This document shows positions 1 through 8,262 of a stretch of 64,000 bases of DNA, one piece after another. The DNA comes from Lewinellaceae bacterium (GTDB lineage: Bacteria; Bacteroidota; Bacteroidia; Chitinophagales; Saprospiraceae). Numbering within the stretch: the first letter of the stretch is position 1; each line of letters begins with the position of its first letter. The translations under genes and the position numbers were made by a program. Below the pieces are notes generated by a model. The model was not told the DNA's origin and made no database searches. It saw nothing but the letters and a program-made list of their open reading frames with translations. The stretch lies in assembly GCA_020636135.1 (NCBI GenBank), contig JACJYK010000001.1, forward strand, positions 1,164,501-1,228,500. The letters are read 5' to 3'.

Positions 1-173
1 CTGAGGAAGAATTCCTTCGCTTCTGCACGGTAATGCACACCTACACCATGGTAGGTGCCCTGATGTGTGGTGATGAACGATCTGGGTTCAGGGATTTTCA
101 GCGAATCCGGTTTTTGCCCGAAAGAGTAACCTGCCATCAGAAGGCATAAAAGTTGGATCAAGGTGGTTTTCAT
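1..173 (-). CDS. Secreted S10-like serine carboxypeptidase, N-terminal fragment
   Basis: This is the first 57 codons of a gene that runs off the left edge of the window. It starts at an ATG (171-173, complement). The first 20 residues form a clear Sec signal peptide: K at 2, a Leu-rich core, then Ser-Phe-Gly-Gln. The mature start contains the phrase FITTHQGTYHGVGVHYRAEA. This resembles the beginning of bacterial peptidase S10 proteins, where a 'T-x-H-x-hydrophobic-x-G-x-x-hydrophobic-x-Y-x-A' pattern opens the fold. The catalytic residues lie outside the window, so the family assignment is tentative. Presence of a coding start with an exported product is solid. Confidence 0.55.
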   Translation of the reverse strand, partial: MKTTLIQLLCLLMAGYSFGQKPDSLKIPEPRSFITTHQGTYHGVGVHYRAEAKEFFL

Positions 174-251
174 TGACTTAACAACAAAGGTTTAAACGAA
201 AATAATCAATATCCTTAAAGGAGAATGCTGTGCTGGAACGCAGGTTACATA

Positions 252-1559
252 TCAGGAAAATTGCAAATGAGCTTGCTGGGTTTTGGCGGAAGGATTAAAA
301 TAACCATAAGCCAGATGCGGAAAAGACGTTTTCAGTGTTTGCAGTAAAGTTGCTACTCCCATTACGTCGTCGATGGTTTCAATCCTGGCCTTTTCCAGGT
401 ACCAGTCAGGGTCTATATTAAAATTGCGCCACTGGATCATATTCAGGCCGGTATCCCGGATAAATTGCGACAGTGCTTGAAATTCAGGGAGACTATCGGT
501 CAAACCGGGGTAGACGAAATAATTGATGGAAGCCCACCCATTGTATTTCCGCACCGTCTTCAGAGATTCCTTCAATGCTCCGAATGAATAGTTCCGTGGC
601 AGATAATAGGGATTATACCATTCTTCCTGGGCGCTGTTCATGCTTACGCGAATACTTTGCAAACCTGCTTTACAGAGCCGTTCTACATCCTTTGGCCGGC
701 TACCGTTGGTATTGATGTTGATGATGCCGCGTGGCGTGCGGGCCCGAATTTCACGGATGGCTTCTTCCAGGACATCAGCCACCAGTAATGGTTCTCCTTC
801 ACAACCCTGGCCAAAGCTGATGATCGGATCTTCAACGGTTTCCAGGTGGTCAACGGCTACTTCAACGATCTCCTGTACATCCGGTTTGAATTGCAACCGA
901 AAATGACTTGAATGGATCTGATGCTCTTCCGGCTGCAGGGAGATGCATCCCAGACAGGTAGAGTTGCAGGCCGGGGAAGAGGGAATCGGGCATTCCCACC
1001 GGTTTAAAAAATAATTTTGTGCCGCACGGCAGTGGTAGCTCATGGCACATTGTGTTGCCAGATGATTGACCAGCCGGTTCTCCGGGTATTGACTACGGAT
1101 CCTGGTTATTCCGGCTTCGATGTCCGGCAGGTCGAATTCTTTTACATCCTGACGGACATCGGCATCAACCCGAATTGCTGTAGTATAAAATTCATCATCC
1201 AACCATCCTACGGCAGTATAGGCATAGAGCGGTAACACAGGTGCATCCTCATCATTGGCATAGGCGGAAAGATAGGTCTGGGTATGCGCCGGCGCAATGA
1301 ATGCAGATACGGCATGGCCATCCGTGTATATCTGAGCCTGCTGCCTGCGGAGGGAAAAACCCCATGGATTCCGGTTTTGGAGAAAGAAGATCTCGCTGCC
1401 TTCAGGTAAAGGGATAAAGTCTTCTTTTTGCAGCCGGACCATTTCTCTTCCGGTCCTGCCCATGACCTCATACCGGGTATCTTCCATAATGTTTCCCGCG
1501 TCATCTGCGAAAAGCATAAACGGAACTCGGGACGGATGTTTGACTCGATCTTTTTTCAT
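252..1559 (-). CDS. Radical SAM protein of uncharacterised family
   Basis: The product has 435 residues. A radical SAM core begins at about residue 195 with the cluster-binding motif CNSTCLGC (Cys198, Cys202, Cys205; CX3CX2C). It is followed by a glycine-rich SAM-binding stretch (SFGQGCEGEP) and INTNGSRP. The first 190 residues form a separate conserved-looking domain (PLPEGSEIFFL, AFIAPAHTQTYL, LYAYTAVGW) that I remember from uncharacterised radical SAM proteins in several phyla. Its role is unknown to me. The reading frame extends 16 codons further upstream, but those overlap the response regulator gene. The ATG at 1557-1559 leaves 16 bases between the genes and is preferred. Co-transcription with the two-component genes upstream is likely. 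Substrate cannot be told from sequence. Confidence 0.85.
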   Translation of the reverse strand: MKKDRVKHPSRVPFMLFADDAGNIMEDTRYEVMGRTGREMVRLQKEDFIPLPEGSEIFFLQNRNPWGFSLRRQQAQIYTDGHAVSAFIAPAHTQTYLSAYANDEDAPVLPLYAYTAVGWLDDEFYTTAIRVDADVRQDVKEFDLPDIEAGITRIRSQYPENRLVNHLATQCAMSYHCRAAQNYFLNRWECPIPSSPACNSTCLGCISLQPEEHQIHSSHFRLQFKPDVQEIVEVAVDHLETVEDPIISFGQGCEGEPLLVADVLEEAIREIRARTPRGIININTNGSRPKDVERLCKAGLQSIRVSMNSAQEEWYNPYYLPRNYSFGALKESLKTVRKYNGWASINYFVYPGLTDSLPEFQALSQFIRDTGLNMIQWRNFNIDPDWYLEKARIETIDDVMGVATLLQTLKTSFPHLAYGYFNPSAKTQQAHLQFS

Positions 1560-1575
1560 GCAGAAATAACCAGGA

Positions 1576-2265
1576 TTATTCGTTAACGAATTTATAACCG
1601 ACGCCACGAACCGAGCGGATATACTTTGGATTCCTGGGATCTTCTTCGAAATATTTGCGAAGCGCCAGGATGAAATTGTCCACCGTGCGGGTGGAAGGAA
1701 AGATGTCGTAGCCCCATACCAGCTGCAGCATTTGCTGCCTCGATACCACTTTGTTCCGGTGATCTATCAATAGCTTCATGAGCTGGACTTCTTTTTTAGT
1801 CAGGGTTAAGGCTCCCTGGTGGCTATTCGCCTCAAAAGTGACAAAATTAATGCTGTTGGGACCGAATTGGTAAATCGAACGATTGGGATCGATCGGCGCC
1901 GTGCTCCGTTTGAGCAAATTGTGCACCCGTAATAATAATTCTTCCAGGTGAAAAGGCTTGGTCAGATAATCGTCGGCTCCGATGCGTAATCCATGGATGC
2001 GATCAGCACTGGTATCCTTAGCCGTTACGAAAATGATCGGCACGTGTTCCTGTTCAAGCCGTATAGCCTGGCAAACGGTATATCCGTCCTTCTCCGGCAA
2101 CATAATATCTAAAATAATCAGATCGAAATGTTGTTCCTGTACCAGGTGGATGGCCAGATCACCCCGGTCTGCGGTAACGACCTCCAGATTTTCGATCTCC
2201 AGATTGATGCGAATGGTTTCGCGTATGCTGGGCTCGTCTTCTACCAATAAGACTCTTTTCTGCAT
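1576..2265 (-). CDS. OmpR/PhoB-family response regulator
   Basis: This is a 229-residue DNA-binding response regulator. The receiver domain (about 1-118) has the acidic pair in VEDEPS, phospho-acceptor Asp53 (LIILDIMLP), Thr81 (FVTAKD) and Lys103 (LTKPF). The C-terminal half is an OmpR-type winged helix, ending with the characteristic TVDNFILALRKYFE and IRSVRGVGYKF stretches. The kinase gene ends directly next to this ATG with no spacer, so the two are surely a cognate pair. The regulon is unknown. The radical SAM gene just downstream is a plausible functional neighbour. Confidence 0.95.
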   Translation of the reverse strand: MQKRVLLVEDEPSIRETIRINLEIENLEVVTADRGDLAIHLVQEQHFDLIILDIMLPEKDGYTVCQAIRLEQEHVPIIFVTAKDTSADRIHGLRIGADDYLTKPFHLEELLLRVHNLLKRSTAPIDPNRSIYQFGPNSINFVTFEANSHQGALTLTKKEVQLMKLLIDHRNKVVSRQQMLQLVWGYDIFPSTRTVDNFILALRKYFEEDPRNPKYIRSVRGVGYKFVNE

Positions 2266-3225
2266 TTATTGATTCTCCAGGATATTTGGAAAGGTAACTA
2301 AAAACCGCGAGCCTCGTGGTTCATTGGGCAAAACCTGTATCTGGCCTTTATGCCTCTCCATGATTTTTTTTACAATGTACAAGCCAAGACCAGTGCCGGA
2401 TGTTTTACGGGTACTTTCCTGGCCAATGCGGTAAAATTTTTCAAAGATAAGTTTCCTTTCACGTGCATCGATGCCATCACCATGGTCACTCACCTCCAGG
2501 ATCAGATTTTCAGAAGACTTCGTTGTCCTGATTCCGATGTATTGCGGTTCTTTCTGGTATTTGATGGCATTCTCGATCAAATTGGCCAGTATACTTTCCA
2601 CATCTTTCCGGTCGGCCCATAAAGGTGGCAGTTTGCTCAATTGCAAATCCCAATGAATGTACGGGTGGTTCATGGTATACGTATTCTTAGCCTGTCGGAT
2701 CATGTCATTAATATCCAGGGCTTCAGGTTCCATCCCATAGGCGGCTTCTACCTGTGCAGCAAGAAGCAGGTTCTGTATCAGCTTTTCCAAACGGTTATTT
2801 TCATTCAGGGCTCCCTGGATGAGTGTAGACTGTTGTTCGGCAGACAAGGAACGTTTTTGGATGGTTTCAAGCACCAGGCGGATGCCTGCTATTGGTGACT
2901 TCAATTCATGGGTAATGGAAAGAAGAAAGTTTTGTTTTTGAGTGGCAACGGCAAGCTCCTGATAATACGACCGGTTAATTAGGTATAAGCCAATGCCCAG
3001 TGCGGCGATAAATACGAGTCCTTCGCCGAGGATCATGATGGATTTTCGTTTATGACTTCTTTCTATCATTACCTCATCCTTCAGACTTCCTTGATTTTCT
3101 TGCCGGACCTGCTGCTCCAGCCGGTAGATTTCCTGGTTCTGCCGGTGCAGCAGAATGCTCCACCATGAGAGTGCAGCAGCCATGTAGATCATGATCATTA
3201 GGGTAAGCAACCTTTTATACTGCAT
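2266..3225 (-). CDS. Sensor histidine kinase (HisKA type)
   Basis: The 319-residue kinase has two membrane segments, at about 8-26 and 63-83. They enclose only some 35 polar, coiled-coil-like residues (HRQNQEIYRLEQQ and following), so there is little room for an extracytoplasmic ligand domain. The HisKA dimerisation helix carries His106 in THELKSPIAG. The ATPase domain shows an N-box (NLIENAIKYQ), a G1 box (DHGDGID) and a G2 box (GTGLGLYIVKK). No PAS or HAMP domain is evident. The stop codon abuts the start of the response regulator. A sensor this short may read the membrane itself or a partner protein (inference). Confidence 0.93.
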   Translation of the reverse strand: MQYKRLLTLMIMIYMAAALSWWSILLHRQNQEIYRLEQQVRQENQGSLKDEVMIERSHKRKSIMILGEGLVFIAALGIGLYLINRSYYQELAVATQKQNFLLSITHELKSPIAGIRLVLETIQKRSLSAEQQSTLIQGALNENNRLEKLIQNLLLAAQVEAAYGMEPEALDINDMIRQAKNTYTMNHPYIHWDLQLSKLPPLWADRKDVESILANLIENAIKYQKEPQYIGIRTTKSSENLILEVSDHGDGIDARERKLIFEKFYRIGQESTRKTSGTGLGLYIVKKIMERHKGQIQVLPNEPRGSRFLVTFPNILENQ

Positions 3226-3336
3226 AGTGAACTATGATCGTTTTTATTATTAATAAGAAATTGATAATCAAGTATATTGGAAGTTATTGAAGTTGTAAAG
3301 ATACAATCAAAAGCAAATGAATTTTAATACATCACC

Positions 3337-3366
3337 TTTGCCAACACATTAAATTATTTACCTTTG
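3337..3366 (+). promoter_or_regulatory. Bacteroidota-type promoter for the SPOR/kdsA operon
   Basis: TTTG (3337-3340) and TACCTTTG (3359-3366) are separated by 18 bases. This matches the known Bacteroidota sigma-A pattern of a -33 TTTG and a -7 TAnnTTTG. The element ends 11 bases before the ATG at 3378, so the transcript would have a very short leader. It lies in the 152-base gap between the divergent kinase and SPOR-protein genes. Confidence 0.7.
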
Positions 3367-3377
3367 ATCGTGAAATC

Positions 3378-4325
3378 ATGAGAATGGAGCGTCGACAGTT
3401 AGAGGAGCTGATCCGGTTGCTGATGAAAGAAAACGACCGGTTGTACATTCCCGGCTTCGGCGTGATCCAGAAGCACATGCAGTCTGCCCAATACGATAAG
3501 TTGCACAACCGCCTGCTTCCACCAAGTTATGAGTTCAGACTGGAAGATCATTTACACTACGATGATCCCTATCTTGCGGACATGTTTGCCTGGTATTCGG
3601 ATTCCGATCAGGAAAAATCGGCAAATTTTGTGCAGACTTATGGCGAACAATTGCACCGCGATTTATTTGCCCAGGGGAAGAGTGAGATAGTTGGTGTTGC
3701 ATCTTTCCAGCGGCATGGTGATGTCGTTTCAACTACCTCAGATCCTACTTTTTCCAAGACCAACCGGCTGCCGGTTTTAGAAATCCAGGATATCTGGGAA
3801 GAAGATGTCACACGCCAGCAGGTCTGGTGGGAATTCAGTGTATTTGGTGTAATGCTGTTGTTGGTGCTGGGGTTCGTTTATTTTCTCCTCTATACCGGGT
3901 CGAACGCTCCGGGATACTTACCATCCAACGATCTTCCGCATACCATAGGACAACAAATCAGTTTTCCGGACATTCATGATCAGCCGGATACGATCCAGAA
4001 TCCCCTGATCGAAGGCATGCCGGATGAGAGCATGACTGAAATTCCTGAAGTTCATCTTGTCCAATCGCCGTCCGGAAAGAGCAATGCCGTAATCATTGTT
4101 GGCGCATTTGAAGACGAAAGTAATGTGCTCAAAATGCGCCGGATCCTGGAACAGCGCGGATGGCAGGTTTACGAAGAACAATCCAGGGCATTACCCATGA
4201 CCAGGATAGGATTTGTACTGGATCAGGAGGAAGATATTGATTCAGTACTGGGCCTTGTTCGCCGGGAGATAGAACCGGGTGCCTGGTTACTGGTACGCAA
4301 TAGCAAAGACCGCAAACATGAATGA
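3378..4325 (+). CDS. HU-CCDC81-like / SPOR domain membrane protein
   Basis: The protein has 315 residues. The N-terminal part (about 8-35, LLMKENDRLYIPGFGVIQ) resembles the prokaryotic HU-CCDC81 domain, which begins many Bacteroidota SPOR proteins. A single transmembrane helix lies at about 153-172, after a Trp-rich boundary. A linker rich in Pro, Asp and Ile follows. The C-terminal 75 residues (from about 235, AVIIVGAFEDESNVLKMRRI) form a SPOR-type peptidoglycan-binding fold ending in WLLVRN. The topology suggests a cytoplasmic N-domain tied to septal or denuded glycan. An ATG two codons inside (3384) is an alternative start. The last eight bases overlap kdsA, so the two are translationally linked. 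Confidence 0.8.
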   Translation: MRMERRQLEELIRLLMKENDRLYIPGFGVIQKHMQSAQYDKLHNRLLPPSYEFRLEDHLHYDDPYLADMFAWYSDSDQEKSANFVQTYGEQLHRDLFAQGKSEIVGVASFQRHGDVVSTTSDPTFSKTNRLPVLEIQDIWEEDVTRQQVWWEFSVFGVMLLLVLGFVYFLLYTGSNAPGYLPSNDLPHTIGQQISFPDIHDQPDTIQNPLIEGMPDESMTEIPEVHLVQSPSGKSNAVIIVGAFEDESNVLKMRRILEQRGWQVYEEQSRALPMTRIGFVLDQEEDIDSVLGLVRREIEPGAWLLVRNSKDRKHE

Positions 4326-5127
4326 ACATCCCACACTTGCGCAGATACGTGATGGAGCCTTCTTCCTGATCGCCGGCCCCTGTGTCGTGGAATCAAGATC
4401 GCTGTGTGAGGAGGTTGCCGGACAGGTCAAATCGTGGTGTGAACAATTAGGAATCCCCTATATTTTTAAAGCGTCTTATCGGAAAGCCAATCGCTCAAGC
4501 ATCCATTCATTTCAAGGGATTGGAGATGCTGCTGCATTAGAGGTGTTAAGTCATGTACGTTCAACCTTTGATTTGCCGGTTACGTCCGATATCCACACGG
4601 AGGAGGAAGCAGCGCTGGCTGCGGATCATCTGGATGTCCTCCAGATACCGGCCTTCCTGTGTCGCCAGACCACTTTGTTGCAAGCCGCTGGTCAAACCGG
4701 TAAAATAGTCAACATCAAGAAAGGTCAGTTTATGAGTGCACAGGCTATGCAGTTTGCACTTGAGAAAAGTCAAAATGCGGGCGCTTCAGACACCTGGCTC
4801 ACCGAGCGTGGCAATAGCTTTGGCTACCAGGACCTGGTCGTTGACTACCGGAATATTCCCTGGATGCAACAGCTCGGCGCCACAACGATTCTGGATTGTA
4901 CCCATTCACTCCAGCAACCAAACCAGTCCAAAGGTGTTACCGGTGGCCATCCCGAGCTTATCCCGGTCATCGCACAGGCGGGCGTTGCTGCTGGTGCCCA
5001 TGGCCTGTTTATAGAGACCCATCCCAAGCCTTCGGTGGCATTATCGGATGGAGCCAATATGTTACCACTTTCATCACTTTACCCGCTGTTGGAAAAATTA
5101 ATCAGGATACGTGAAGCGCTCCAGTAA
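4318..5127 (+). CDS. kdsA: 3-deoxy-D-manno-octulosonate 8-phosphate synthase
   Basis: KdsA condenses phosphoenolpyruvate with arabinose 5-phosphate to give KDO 8-phosphate for the lipopolysaccharide inner core. The 269-residue product shows the family motifs: IAGPCVVES at the N-terminus, FKASYRKANRSSIHS, PAFLCRQT, VNIKKGQF, ERGNSFGYQDLVVD and IETHPKP near the end. The AGPC sequence carries the metal-ligand Cys where Escherichia coli has Asn, so this is the metal-dependent class. I chose the ATG at 4318 because the protein family begins just before this point. The frame is open 13 codons further upstream, inside the SPOR gene. The start overlaps the SPOR stop by eight bases. Confidence 0.95.
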   Translation: MNEHPTLAQIRDGAFFLIAGPCVVESRSLCEEVAGQVKSWCEQLGIPYIFKASYRKANRSSIHSFQGIGDAAALEVLSHVRSTFDLPVTSDIHTEEEAALAADHLDVLQIPAFLCRQTTLLQAAGQTGKIVNIKKGQFMSAQAMQFALEKSQNAGASDTWLTERGNSFGYQDLVVDYRNIPWMQQLGATTILDCTHSLQQPNQSKGVTGGHPELIPVIAQAGVAAGAHGLFIETHPKPSVALSDGANMLPLSSLYPLLEKLIRIREALQ

Positions 5128-5132
5128 CCAAG

Positions 5133-5576
5133 ATGCTTATCATGAAAGATGTATTTGATTTGATCGGAAGAATTTTAATTGCCGCCTACTTTTACTACGA
5201 AGCTTACGACTCAACGGTTTTTTTTGAAGCGACCATGCATACCATGAAGGAATACAATCTGACATGGAAACCCGAATTCCTGCTCATCTTTACCATCGTG
5301 TTTCTGATCATCGGAGCAACCATGATCCTGATTGGATACCGGACTTCGCTGGGAGCCATATTTTTACTTGGATACCTCTTACCCGTCACTATCATCGTCT
5401 ATTCCTTCTGGAATGATCCGGCAGAGACACGCCGTTTTCATGGGTTCATGTTCATGAAGAATTTGGCCATTGCCGGTAGTTTACTCTATGTCATCAGTCA
5501 CCGCGAAGGAAGATTCCGGCTACGGAGGCTCTTCCAGGCAGCCAAAATTTCCCGCCCGGACTGGAAAAAAGTCTGA
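5133..5576 (+). CDS. DoxX-like four-helix membrane protein
   Basis: This is a 147-residue integral membrane protein with four predicted helices (about 9-25, 48-66, 71-90 and 107-123). It has the opening pattern of the DoxX family (LIGRILIAAYFYYEA) and a basic cytoplasmic tail. DoxX-like proteins are poorly defined; some act with thioredoxin-like or oxidative-stress partners. It follows kdsA by five bases and ends nine bases before the convergent pbpC gene. An ATG three codons inside (5142) would also fit. Confidence 0.75.
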   Translation: MLIMKDVFDLIGRILIAAYFYYEAYDSTVFFEATMHTMKEYNLTWKPEFLLIFTIVFLIIGATMILIGYRTSLGAIFLLGYLLPVTIIVYSFWNDPAETRRFHGFMFMKNLAIAGSLLYVISHREGRFRLRRLFQAAKISRPDWKKV

Positions 5577-5585
5577 AATAGCCAC

Positions 5586-7928
5586 TTACTTGACCGCGAA
5601 CGTTCGAACCAGCTGGTTGCCTTGATCGTCCAGTAAGACCAGGAGATGACTGCCTTTTTCCAATGTTATTGTCAGGGTATGGATCCTTTTTGTTGTTCCT
5701 ACATATCCACCGTCAAGATGCCAATGGATGGATGCATTCGGGTCTTCATGGGTCGCTTTCAGGACCAATGGTTGTATGTTGCCAGCTGCGTTTACCGGTA
5801 AGTAGATTGCCTGACTGCTTGCATGGGGATAGATGAGCGCCATAGGCTGGTGATCCTGACCACAGCCGCTCTGCCAGGGTGGAGGATCCTGGTATTCGGG
5901 ATGTGAATGACGGTAATAATAGGCTTGTAAAGGGGGTAATTGAAAGGAGGAAAGCGTCTCAGACGGACCGGAATAACATTGCTTGTCCACTTGTTTGCCA
6001 TTGGCTGGATTGATCCAGATGTGGTGGTGGTAAGGGCAGGTTCCCATGCGTTCCATTGACGTCAATCCCCATGCCGTATCGACCGGGCAGTCCGGGCCTG
6101 GCAGTAAACCGGACTGGGCACACAGAGCAAGTTTGGTCAGATCATCATAGGGTGGGGTAAACCATGCAGAGGAAGGCAGGTAATTTATCAGTTGAAACAG
6201 GAGTGGGGCCGCCGCCTGGATTCCTGTACATCCCGGACGGCCTTCACCATCAGCATTACCAGCCCAAATACTAATGATGTACCGGGGAGTGATCCCCACC
6301 GCCCACGCATCACGAAATCCGAAACTCGTGCCGGTTTTCCAGGCAACCATTTGCTGCGATGGAAATTGTTGCCAGCGACCTTCTTCATCGGGTCTGGTCA
6401 ATGCAGTCATGGCATCAATTGACAACCAGATGGCGCCAGCCGGCCAAACTACCGGGTCGGATTGATAGACCGGATGGTTTGAATCTTTTTGGCCTGTCCA
6501 TCCATGGCTTTCCTGCCAGTCCTCCCTCGTGTATTGCGCATCCCGGCTGGTAAAATGCAGTAACGTTCTGGCCATAGCACCATAGACCCGGTTCAGTTGC
6601 CAAAGACTTGTTTCTCCACCGCCCAGGATCAGTGACAAACCATAATGCTCCGCAGTAAAAGGAAACGAAGTGAAACCACTTTTACGAAGATCCTGTAGAA
6701 AATTGGGCACGCCGTAGTTCCTGAGCAGTGAGACCATGGGAATATTGAGTGATTTTCTCAGGGCATCACGAACCGATACGGCGCCTTCATACTGCAAATT
6801 GAAGTTTTCCGGCTGGTAACCATTGATCAGCAGCGGCACATCCGGAAGCAAGGTTTGGGGATGTACAATGCCCTGGTTGAATGCACCCGTTGTCAGCAGA
6901 GGTTTGAGGATGCTACCCGTGCTCCGCAAGGCCTGCACGCAATCAACTGCACCTGCATGCTGAGCGCCTGCTCCAGGCAAATTTCCTGCATAAGCCAGGA
7001 CTTCATTTTCTTCAACGGATGTGATCAGGATTCCGGCATTGTGGATCGCTTTCCCGGTCAGCTCTTTTTCATAACGTTCCAGGATCGCATTGACTTGCTT
7101 TTGCAGCCTGGTGTCCAGGGTGCTCGCTATGCGGTGGGTCTCAGGTGCTGATTGGACTGCAAACTGAAGAAAATGCGGAGCAAGCTGTGGCAGGGGCAGG
7201 GGAGATTCCGGGACAGGTTCATCAAGAGCCAGCGAATAATCCAACGAATCCAGAATACCAGACTCGAGCAGCTGGCGGAGTACCCGGTCGCATTTACCCT
7301 TCAGGGCAACATCGTGTTTGCCGGGACGGACTATGGAAGGCTGGTTGGGAAGGACAGCCAGGACTGCAGCTTCAGCCCAGCTGAGCTGGGAAGGAGGGCG
7401 GTTAAAATAGCGCCAGCTGGCTGCTTCCAGGCCGACTACATTGCCACCAAAAGGCGCCTGACTGGCATAAGTTTTTAGTATGGATTCTTTGCTGGTCTCC
7501 CATTCCAGTCGCAGAGCCCAGAACATTTCAATTAATTTTTCGCCCAGCGTACGGGGTCGCCCCGCTCGCACCAACCTGATGACCTGCATACTCAAAGTAC
7601 TGCCGCCGCTAACGACCTTTCCAGCACTCAGGTTCTGCCGCATGGCCCGGATCAGAGCCAGGGCATCTACTCCCGGATGCCGGTAAAATTTCCGGTCTTC
7701 AAATTGTAATAGACACGTTTTGAATTTTATGGGGATCGTATCAGGGCCTTCAAATCGCCATTGGCCGTCATTTGCCACTTGTCCTCCGATCAACTGGCCC
7801 TGCCGGTCCAGCAGCTCCCTGGCCAGAGGACGGTCAAAGAGCGGTTCGGGCAGGCAAAACCAAAACCAAAAACCCAGTATAGCCACCAGTGCCGCACTGC
7901 AATGCGTGATTATTTTAGGAAGGAACAA
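5586..7928 (-). CDS. pbpC: Penicillin-binding protein 1C
   Basis: This bifunctional class A PBP has 780 residues. A membrane anchor (about 10-26) is followed by a GT51 glycosyltransferase domain with the catalytic Glu77 motif FEDRKFYRHPGVD and SGGSTLSMQV. The transpeptidase domain has Ser339-x-x-Lys342 (GSILKP), SLN and KTGTS motifs. The last 90 or so residues form the BiPBP_C domain (IHWHLDGGYVG region) that defines the PBP1C branch. PbpC usually travels with an alpha-2-macroglobulin gene. None is next to it here. A 334-base regulatory-looking gap with inverted repeats lies upstream. Confidence 0.93.
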   Translation of the reverse strand: MFLPKIITHCSAALVAILGFWFWFCLPEPLFDRPLARELLDRQGQLIGGQVANDGQWRFEGPDTIPIKFKTCLLQFEDRKFYRHPGVDALALIRAMRQNLSAGKVVSGGSTLSMQVIRLVRAGRPRTLGEKLIEMFWALRLEWETSKESILKTYASQAPFGGNVVGLEAASWRYFNRPPSQLSWAEAAVLAVLPNQPSIVRPGKHDVALKGKCDRVLRQLLESGILDSLDYSLALDEPVPESPLPLPQLAPHFLQFAVQSAPETHRIASTLDTRLQKQVNAILERYEKELTGKAIHNAGILITSVEENEVLAYAGNLPGAGAQHAGAVDCVQALRSTGSILKPLLTTGAFNQGIVHPQTLLPDVPLLINGYQPENFNLQYEGAVSVRDALRKSLNIPMVSLLRNYGVPNFLQDLRKSGFTSFPFTAEHYGLSLILGGGETSLWQLNRVYGAMARTLLHFTSRDAQYTREDWQESHGWTGQKDSNHPVYQSDPVVWPAGAIWLSIDAMTALTRPDEEGRWQQFPSQQMVAWKTGTSFGFRDAWAVGITPRYIISIWAGNADGEGRPGCTGIQAAAPLLFQLINYLPSSAWFTPPYDDLTKLALCAQSGLLPGPDCPVDTAWGLTSMERMGTCPYHHHIWINPANGKQVDKQCYSGPSETLSSFQLPPLQAYYYRHSHPEYQDPPPWQSGCGQDHQPMALIYPHASSQAIYLPVNAAGNIQPLVLKATHEDPNASIHWHLDGGYVGTTKRIHTLTITLEKGSHLLVLLDDQGNQLVRTFAVK

Positions 7929-7964
7929 TGGTTGGAATGATTTTTGACCTGAAGATGGGAAAAA

Positions 7965-8051
7965 AGAAAACTATACACGCGATCGGAAATCGAAGAAACT
8001 TTTCTCTACGAAACGGTGTATCAGACAGCCTTTTCCGGTGTATAGTTTTCT
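7965..8051. repeat. Inverted repeat, 14-base perfect arms, 59-base interior
   Basis: The left arm AGAAAACTATACAC (7965-7978) is the exact reverse complement of the right arm (8038-8051). The core CTATACAC recurs a third time on the minus strand at 8064-8071. A near copy (GATACACC, minus strand) sits inside at about 8014-8021. The layout could be a multi-site operator for pbpC, whose start is only 37 bases away. It could also be a miniature element with terminal repeats. I see no certain target-site duplication. Confidence 0.55.
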
Positions 8052-8151
8052 AAAACTACTATTGTGTATAGATAGATGTGTTAAATCAAAAATACATATA
8101 AAATCCTATCCTCGTGCGCCCGCGAAAACATATTTATTATTTAAATAACTT

Positions 8152-8190
8152 ATTCTCAGATGTTTAAGCGAGGTGTGAAGCACTGAGAAT
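8152..8190. repeat. Inverted repeat, 8-base perfect arms
   Basis: ATTCTCAG (8152-8159) and CTGAGAAT (8183-8190) pair perfectly around a 23-base interior. The position is downstream of the small membrane protein gene on the minus strand. It could stabilise the 3' end of that transcript. There is no adjoining T-run, so it is not a standard intrinsic terminator. Confidence 0.35.
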
Positions 8191-8262
8191 GTTATCAAGA
8201 TGGCCTACTGCACAAAACGGAATATCGGATCGATCACAAAATGCAATCCCGGTAAATACCAA

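Larger units (their letters stand above)
7929..8262. other. 334-base gap upstream of pbpC with two inverted repeats
   Basis: No credible gene is present. The stretch is AT-rich compared with its neighbours. It holds the 14-base inverted repeat described at 7965-8051, a further copy of its core 8-mer at 8064-8071, and a second inverted repeat at 8152-8190. On the minus strand it follows the small membrane protein gene and precedes pbpC, so it should contain the pbpC promoter. I could not identify a perfect TAnnTTTG element. Confidence 0.6.
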
